NCBI GenBank assembly: GCA_910577785.1
Contig: CAJTNT010000007.1
Location: 1 to 64,000, forward strand
Length of the DNA: 64,000 bases
DNA from: an uncultured Lachnospiraceae bacterium
GTDB taxonomy: Bacteria; Bacillota; Clostridia; Lachnospirales; Lachnospiraceae
Direction: 5' to 3'
Within the stretch, counting starts at the first letter, position 1, and every line of letters begins with the position of its first letter. Below the pieces are notes generated by a model, which searched no databases, was not told the DNA's origin, and saw only the letters and a program-made list of their open reading frames with translations. A program made the position numbers and the translations under genes. Below are positions 61,001 through 64,000 of the stretch, one piece after another.

Positions 61001-61559
61001 GCCAAAGGCGCAGAAGATCAGCTATACCAAGGCATATGAAAAGGCATATAAGTCAAAGGCGTTTAAGCTGAATGCAAAGATTAAGACAGGGAATGGGAAG
61101 CTGAGTTATGTAAGTTCCGACAAAAAGGTAGCAACTGTCTCCAAGGATGGGAAGGTTACCGTGAAGGCGATCGGCGTCTGCACGATTACCGTAAAGGCGT
61201 CTGCCACCAGCCAGTACAAGGCTGCTTCCGTGAAAGTGAAGATTACCGTGAAGCCGCAGAAGCCTAAGGTGAAGGGCGTAAAGGCGGTCAAGGGCAGGAA
61301 GCTGGCCGTAAGCTGGAAGAAGGACTCCAAGGCAACCGGCTATCAGGTGCAGTGCTGCCTGAAGAAGAACTTTAAGTCCGGTGTCAAGAAGCTGGAGAGC
61401 AAGAAGGCGAGCAAGACTTCCGTAACGTTTAGCAAGCTGGCGAAGAACAAGAAGTATTATGTACGTATGCGGACTTATAGGACAGTGAAGGTGAACAAGA
61501 AGAATACGAAGATTTACAGCGACTGGAGCAGCGTCAAGGTAAGCGGGAAGGTGAAATAG
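58014..61559 (+). CDS. Secreted right-handed beta-helix carbohydrate-active protein
   Basis: An 1181-residue exported protein, AAAGGAAAG before ATG 58014. Signal peptide 1-~34. Residues ~45-620 look like a right-handed parallel beta-helix: YYIDAANGNDANNGTSENTA at the start, then repeats such as ITIQNLEVTNW, VVIKDNYVHDVNGY, VYVAHNYVNDVAGDGIVLIN, VTMQYNEAAYTESRQDGMAF. This fold occurs in polysaccharide lyases and some glycosidases. A FIVAR (~625-690), a CBM4/9-like domain (~715-860), FIVARs (~865-1000), an Ig-like domain and a Lys-rich fibronectin III domain follow, the last two close relatives of those in the upstream GH30-GH43 protein. The 219-bp gap has no obvious terminator, so both are probably one transcript acting on one polymer. 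Confidence 0.75.
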   Translation: MGNRRWKSAASLILAAVLTAGSVNVAFPVSVQAAAVGEARDAATVYYIDAANGNDANNGTSENTAWKSFANVEKLSLTAGQKVLLKAGCTWNEEKLMIKDAKGTAENPVVLGKYGEGADPVLNGNGSPWLDGKIAVNSRQKEDVAVVHVQNSEYITIQNLEVTNWESDDSDLMEDKKGQVVYDQSKSMLTGILVENRDAGELKGVVIKDNYVHDVNGYMSKNGEEGHKKGSGGIMALVTGGNVESYYTDLKITGNKVEKVCHEAIYMESCWAARVLVGGAGSQQAGSKKWVGWPNVYVAHNYVNDVAGDGIVLINADGGVAEYNLITRSAREQWDYSRNPAHAAIWMWDCNNVTMQYNEAAYTESRQDGMAFDCDYGNQNVMYQYNYSHDNKGGFWMACPGPYYTVNAVVRYNVSVNDGLFDGSRIMHIGEYGSIGNQVYNNTMYWNTGYEDIKAVEQGTWTWGVNGQVAAKSSGTDIYNNIFCGDSVLFENHEGVRYDSNCVWGGSERVYPLDEDVNAVVANPAFVDVKDYTSGSFKDYKVTLGKAEGMRLSANSPCINTGREYMAVPEESFPEVQQELVKTHITLENRDYDGNAVPYASANAANRRVDIGAFEYQGDGTYIGGEDGEYLRALIAQASSYQQKDFTAASFAALRDAIQKAESALASNPKQIPAAVIRLENACLAMERATEEKPGEQKVNILASYGGDNDNAGFESDGINWGEWQGKASVSTEQARTGSKSLKLVQTASGNTAYSEIGGVPVEKDTEYAFEAWVYVGEADITKVGLEAKHHDNVTGSGDYKLANVNLTADAESDGKGWRKAAFTFRTSEWDKVSISLSSNADTVYMDDAALYKMAGGTKVELDKAGIDGALALTPDNPQSYYSVDSWKAFAEKTLAARLARVDALATQESLDLAADQLRDAFYALEKGSDKRALQLMYNLCAAKTKGSYTDASWKKFQDALKAAKAVLDKAGALQNEIDSAFAKLESARDALEVFKPKAQKISYTKAYEKAYKSKAFKLNAKIKTGNGKLSYVSSDKKVATVSKDGKVTVKAIGVCTITVKASATSQYKAASVKVKITVKPQKPKVKGVKAVKGRKLAVSWKKDSKATGYQVQCCLKKNFKSGVKKLESKKASKTSVTFSKLAKNKKYYVRMRTYRTVKVNKKNTKIYSDWSSVKVSGKVK

Positions 61560-61595
61560 GACGAGTAGGAGAGACGAAAACTTCTACAGAACATT

Positions 61596-61620
61596 CCGCT
61601 AGGAAAGGCGGGCGTTTTTA
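61596..61620 (+). terminator. Weak terminator after the beta-helix gene
   Basis: CCGC, short loop, GCGG followed by GCGTTTTT near 61596-61619. The stem is short, so read-through into the next gene is possible. Confidence 0.4.
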
Positions 61621-61652
61621 CAGTAGCTATTCAGAAAGGAATTCAGGTCAGA

Positions 61653-62720
61653 ATGCGAGACGGGTATCGAAAAGGTTTCCTGGGCATTATGGCAATGGTA
61701 TGTGCCGCAGCAATGATAAGCTGCGGCACTCCTTCCATAGAGGACAGCGACACCGTGATGGAGATTGCCGGGCAGCCGGTAGTGAAAGCAGAATATCAGA
61801 TGGTTTTGAAACATTATGCGCCAGAGGTGAAGAGGCAGTATAGCACAGAAGAAGCCAATGTAGAAAATTTCTGGGAGATGGAAGAGGGGCGGCCCTTAGA
61901 ACAGGTGATGGAATTGGCGGAAGAAGATTTGGCGCGTAAAAAGGTGGTGGCGCGGCTGGCAGGGGAGGCTGGCATAGGGGAAAAGGCAGATTATCTGTCG
62001 ATTATGGAGGGGATGGGGGCAGAGAATACAGAACGGGAGGGCAAAGTATCTTCCGGGGAGGTGGTCTATGGCCTGACATCCTTTGCGCCAGAGGATTATT
62101 ATTCCTATGTCTATACAAGCCTGGAATCCCAGCTGCTGGAGAAGCTCAAAAGCAGCCATCCGATTTCCGATGAAGAATTGGAGGAAATCTATCAAGAAAA
62201 CCATGGGCAGTACACCAGTGAAGTCCGTGTCCATATGTTAGTGGGGGAAATGCAGCCTGGGGCAGATGGGGCAGGGGGAAGGCAAGCGGAACAGAGCCAG
62301 TCTGAGGCAGGGATGGAAACGGCACAGCAAGTCAAGGATTCTATGGAGGGAGGAGCCGAGATAGACGTCCTTACAGAGCAGTATCCGCAGGTTCATTTTT
62401 ATGAGCTAGAAATGTCTTCTTTTCAAACAGAGGAAGGCAAGAGCGGGGTATATGCGCAGCGTTGGCTGACTGCGTCCTCTATGGAAGAAAATCAGGTTTG
62501 CGAGCCGTTTTTCATAGGAGGCAATCTTATGGTGATGCGCTGTCTGTCGCGTGAAGAGAACGTGGCGGAGCCTTTGGATGAGATCAAAGGGCTCCTCAAA
62601 AGTGAAGTGCAGACCCGGATGGCGCAGGAAGACATCGAAAAAGGGGTTCGGGAGGCAGAGATCACCTTCCGGCAAAAGGAACTGAAGCAGGCGGCTCAGG
62701 AAGCCCTGGCTGACATATGA
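61653..62720 (+). CDS. SurA/PrsA-like lipoprotein (peptidyl-prolyl isomerase family)
   Basis: A 355-residue lipoprotein: MRDGYRKGFLGIMAMVCAAA then MISC, lipid Cys at residue 24. The N-terminal helical part (EIAGQPVVKAEYQMVLKHYA) and the segment ISDEELEEIYQENHGQYTSE resemble SurA/PrsA chaperones; a parvulin-like stretch follows (VRVHMLVGEM ... AEIDVLTEQYPQVHFYEL ... CEPFFIGGNLMVMRCLSREE), interrupted by a Gln/Gly/Ser-rich insert. Key parvulin residues are not all evident, so isomerase activity is uncertain. It may assist folding of the large secreted proteins just upstream. Confidence 0.7.
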   Translation: MRDGYRKGFLGIMAMVCAAAMISCGTPSIEDSDTVMEIAGQPVVKAEYQMVLKHYAPEVKRQYSTEEANVENFWEMEEGRPLEQVMELAEEDLARKKVVARLAGEAGIGEKADYLSIMEGMGAENTEREGKVSSGEVVYGLTSFAPEDYYSYVYTSLESQLLEKLKSSHPISDEELEEIYQENHGQYTSEVRVHMLVGEMQPGADGAGGRQAEQSQSEAGMETAQQVKDSMEGGAEIDVLTEQYPQVHFYELEMSSFQTEEGKSGVYAQRWLTASSMEENQVCEPFFIGGNLMVMRCLSREENVAEPLDEIKGLLKSEVQTRMAQEDIEKGVREAEITFRQKELKQAAQEALADI

Positions 62721-62808
62721 TGCCAAAGATAGTTTGCTCGGATACATAGGCAGACGCATTTTCAAGGCCAGTAATTCGTCTATGCCGCCGCTCCGTTTTC
62801 TTGTTTAG

Positions 62809-63372
62809 TTACTTCTTAAAAAGGAATACTGGAACCGGCGGATGGTTCCCCCTGTTGAGGTAGATGTTCTCAATGACGGTATATTCCCTAGGCGAAAGTC
62901 CTTTTAAATATGCCAGCAGGCATTCCTTTTCTTCAAATCCGCTATCCCCGCCGCTATAGATACAGAGGCTCATCATGCCGCCGCTTTTCAAAGCCGCCAG
63001 CCCTTTGGAAACGGCTGTAAGGCTGGTTCTGGGGGAGGTGGCGATATGGTGGTCGCCTCCTGGGAGGTAGCCAAAATTAAAACAAATCACATCAATACTA
63101 CCTTCTGCCACATATTGATCCAGGTTTTCATGGCCGTCATGGATCAATGTAGCCCGCCCGGCATATCCTTTTTCTTCCAGCAATTTCTGCGTGGCTTTTA
63201 GGGCACATTTTTGGATATCAAATGCGAGTACCTTGCCCTTATGCCCTGCGATACTGCAGAGGAAAGCGGTATCATTCCCATTTCCCATCGTTGCATCCAC
63301 ATAGAAGCCATTTTTGGGGGCCTGAGAACGGATCATCTCATGGCACCAATCCGTAATCTGCGACTGTTTCAT
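62809..63372 (-). CDS. mnmM: MnmM/YtqB-like tRNA methyltransferase
   Basis: A 187-residue class I SAM methyltransferase. ATG 63372 is chosen, with AAGGAGAG eight bases upstream; the open frame extends 67 codons further but overlaps the divergent regulator. SAM-binding motif: FYVDATMGNGNDTAFLCSIA; motif 4 region: DVICFNFGYLPGGDHHIATS; C-terminus GGDSGFEEKECLLAYLKGL and NHPPVPVFLFKK, as in YtqB. B. subtilis YtqB (MnmM) methylates nm5s2U at the tRNA wobble position (family knowledge). Confidence 0.88.
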   Translation of the reverse strand: MKQSQITDWCHEMIRSQAPKNGFYVDATMGNGNDTAFLCSIAGHKGKVLAFDIQKCALKATQKLLEEKGYAGRATLIHDGHENLDQYVAEGSIDVICFNFGYLPGGDHHIATSPRTSLTAVSKGLAALKSGGMMSLCIYSGGDSGFEEKECLLAYLKGLSPREYTVIENIYLNRGNHPPVPVFLFKK

Positions 63373-63571
63373 AAAAATATCTCTCCTTCCTCTGCCTGCG
63401 TTTATAATGCTGCCAGCCAGGATCAGCAAATAGAAATCTGGCAAACCGTTATCAAATATAAGCATTATAGGCGATCCGATACAAAATTGCAATATAGTAT
63501 TTCCCTGCTGCTCTTTCCATGGTACAATATTATAGAAGTGAACCGTTTGTGCGGGGAAAGAGGGAAAAGGC

Positions 63572-64000
63572 ATGAGAATATTATTAGCAGAAGATGAAGA
63601 AGATTTAAACCATATTATTACGCAAAAGCTAATCTCTGACGGCTACAGCGTGGATAGCTGCCTGGATGGCAGGGAGGCGATGGATATCCTCTCTTATACA
63701 GATTATGATGGCATTATCCTTGACATTATGATGCCTGGGGCGGATGGATATGAAGTGCTGCGCTACCTGCGCGCCTGCGGCAAGTCCACGCCGGTGCTGT
63801 TCCTGACGGCCAGGGATGCTATCTCCGACCGTGTGAAAGGCCTGGACAGCGGGGCGAATGACTACCTGGTCAAGCCATTCTCCTTTGAAGAGCTGTCTGC
63901 ACGCCTGCGGGCAATGATGCGCGTTTCCTTTGGGATTGCCAGCAATGTGCTGGTGGTGGCGGATTTGAGCATGGACTGTGCCTCCCATGTGGTGAAGCGG
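63572..64000 (+). CDS. OmpR-type response regulator, C-terminus beyond window
   Basis: Starts at ATG 63572 behind GAGGGAAAAGG and stays open for 143 codons to the window end. Receiver domain: MRILLAEDEEDLNHIITQKL (acidic pocket), phospho-Asp in DGIILDIMMPGADGYEVLRY, then PVLFLTARDAISDRVKGLDS and the switch Lys in GANDYLVKPFSFEELSARLR. The start of the winged-helix DNA-binding domain follows (LVVADLSMDCASHVVKR). A sensor kinase gene is expected downstream. It diverges from the mnmM-like gene. Confidence 0.92.
   Translation, partial: MRILLAEDEEDLNHIITQKLISDGYSVDSCLDGREAMDILSYTDYDGIILDIMMPGADGYEVLRYLRACGKSTPVLFLTARDAISDRVKGLDSGANDYLVKPFSFEELSARLRAMMRVSFGIASNVLVVADLSMDCASHVVKR

Overview
The window looks like chromosomal DNA of an anaerobic, spore-forming gut Firmicute, most likely of the Lachnospiraceae. 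This rests on the gene content: spoIIAA-spoIIAB-sigF, the spoVA genes, a SipL-type spore-coat protein, a Spo0E-like phosphatase, Veg, a T-box in front of thrS, LL-diaminopimelate aminotransferase, and very large secreted proteins built from leucine-rich, Ig-like, FIVAR and lysine-rich fibronectin-like modules. I cannot name genus or species from sequence alone.

Layout. 1-2117 is accessory DNA: the start of an XRE repressor with its own operators, about 650 bp without a convincing gene but with two large palindromes, and a 5'-truncated P-loop NTPase. 2265-4300 (minus) is an ECF sigma factor, an RsgI-like anti-sigma factor with a His/Glu-rich tail, and a His/Lys/Cys-rich secreted protein. 4548-6768 is an HflK/HflC pair. 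7028-14640 holds a small XRE regulator with divergent promoters, a CHAP-domain secreted protein and a 1665-residue leucine-rich surface protein. 14.9-16.7 kb contains decayed genes, a SEC-C protein and structured intergenic repeats. 16.7-19.2 kb is T-box-controlled thrS. 19.3-25.7 kb has DUF1540, a zinc phospholipase C-like protein, Spo0E-like, veg, sipL and a second leucine-rich protein. 26-30.6 kb has folC, a TPR membrane protein and the spoIIA operon. 30.7-32.5 kb is a chemoreceptor on the minus strand. 32.7-40.8 kb is a spoVA locus split in two by about 4.5 kb carrying a small ORF, a MATE exporter with an attenuator-like leader, a polysaccharide deacetylase and a structured repeat. 41-44 kb is a visibly AT-rich group of small, decayed or duplicated secreted proteins. 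44.1-52.2 kb is housekeeping: guaB, a eukaryotic-type hisA, a Cys/His-repeat secreted protein, glnA with an ANTAR regulator, dapF and dapL. 52.4-61.6 kb carries two giant secreted carbohydrate-active proteins, the first joining a GH30 and a GH43 domain and probably aimed at plant arabinogalactan. The end has a SurA/PrsA-like lipoprotein, an MnmM-like methyltransferase and the start of an OmpR-type response regulator.

The most unusual signals are non-coding. A ~230-nt intergenic element occurs twice (16161-16391 and 38481-38790), with five nested stems kept in both copies, one by a compensatory change; the second copy carries a separate 75-bp palindrome in a loop. A shorter 54-bp hairpin repeat also occurs twice (20899, 45720) with a compensatory base pair. 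Other signals worth checking are a leader peptide/terminator in front of the MATE gene, a hairpin that hides the ribosome site of the 34886 gene, tandem repeats around spoVAE, and a 20-bp palindromic operator before the glycosidase genes. No tRNA, rRNA, CRISPR array or intact transposase was seen.
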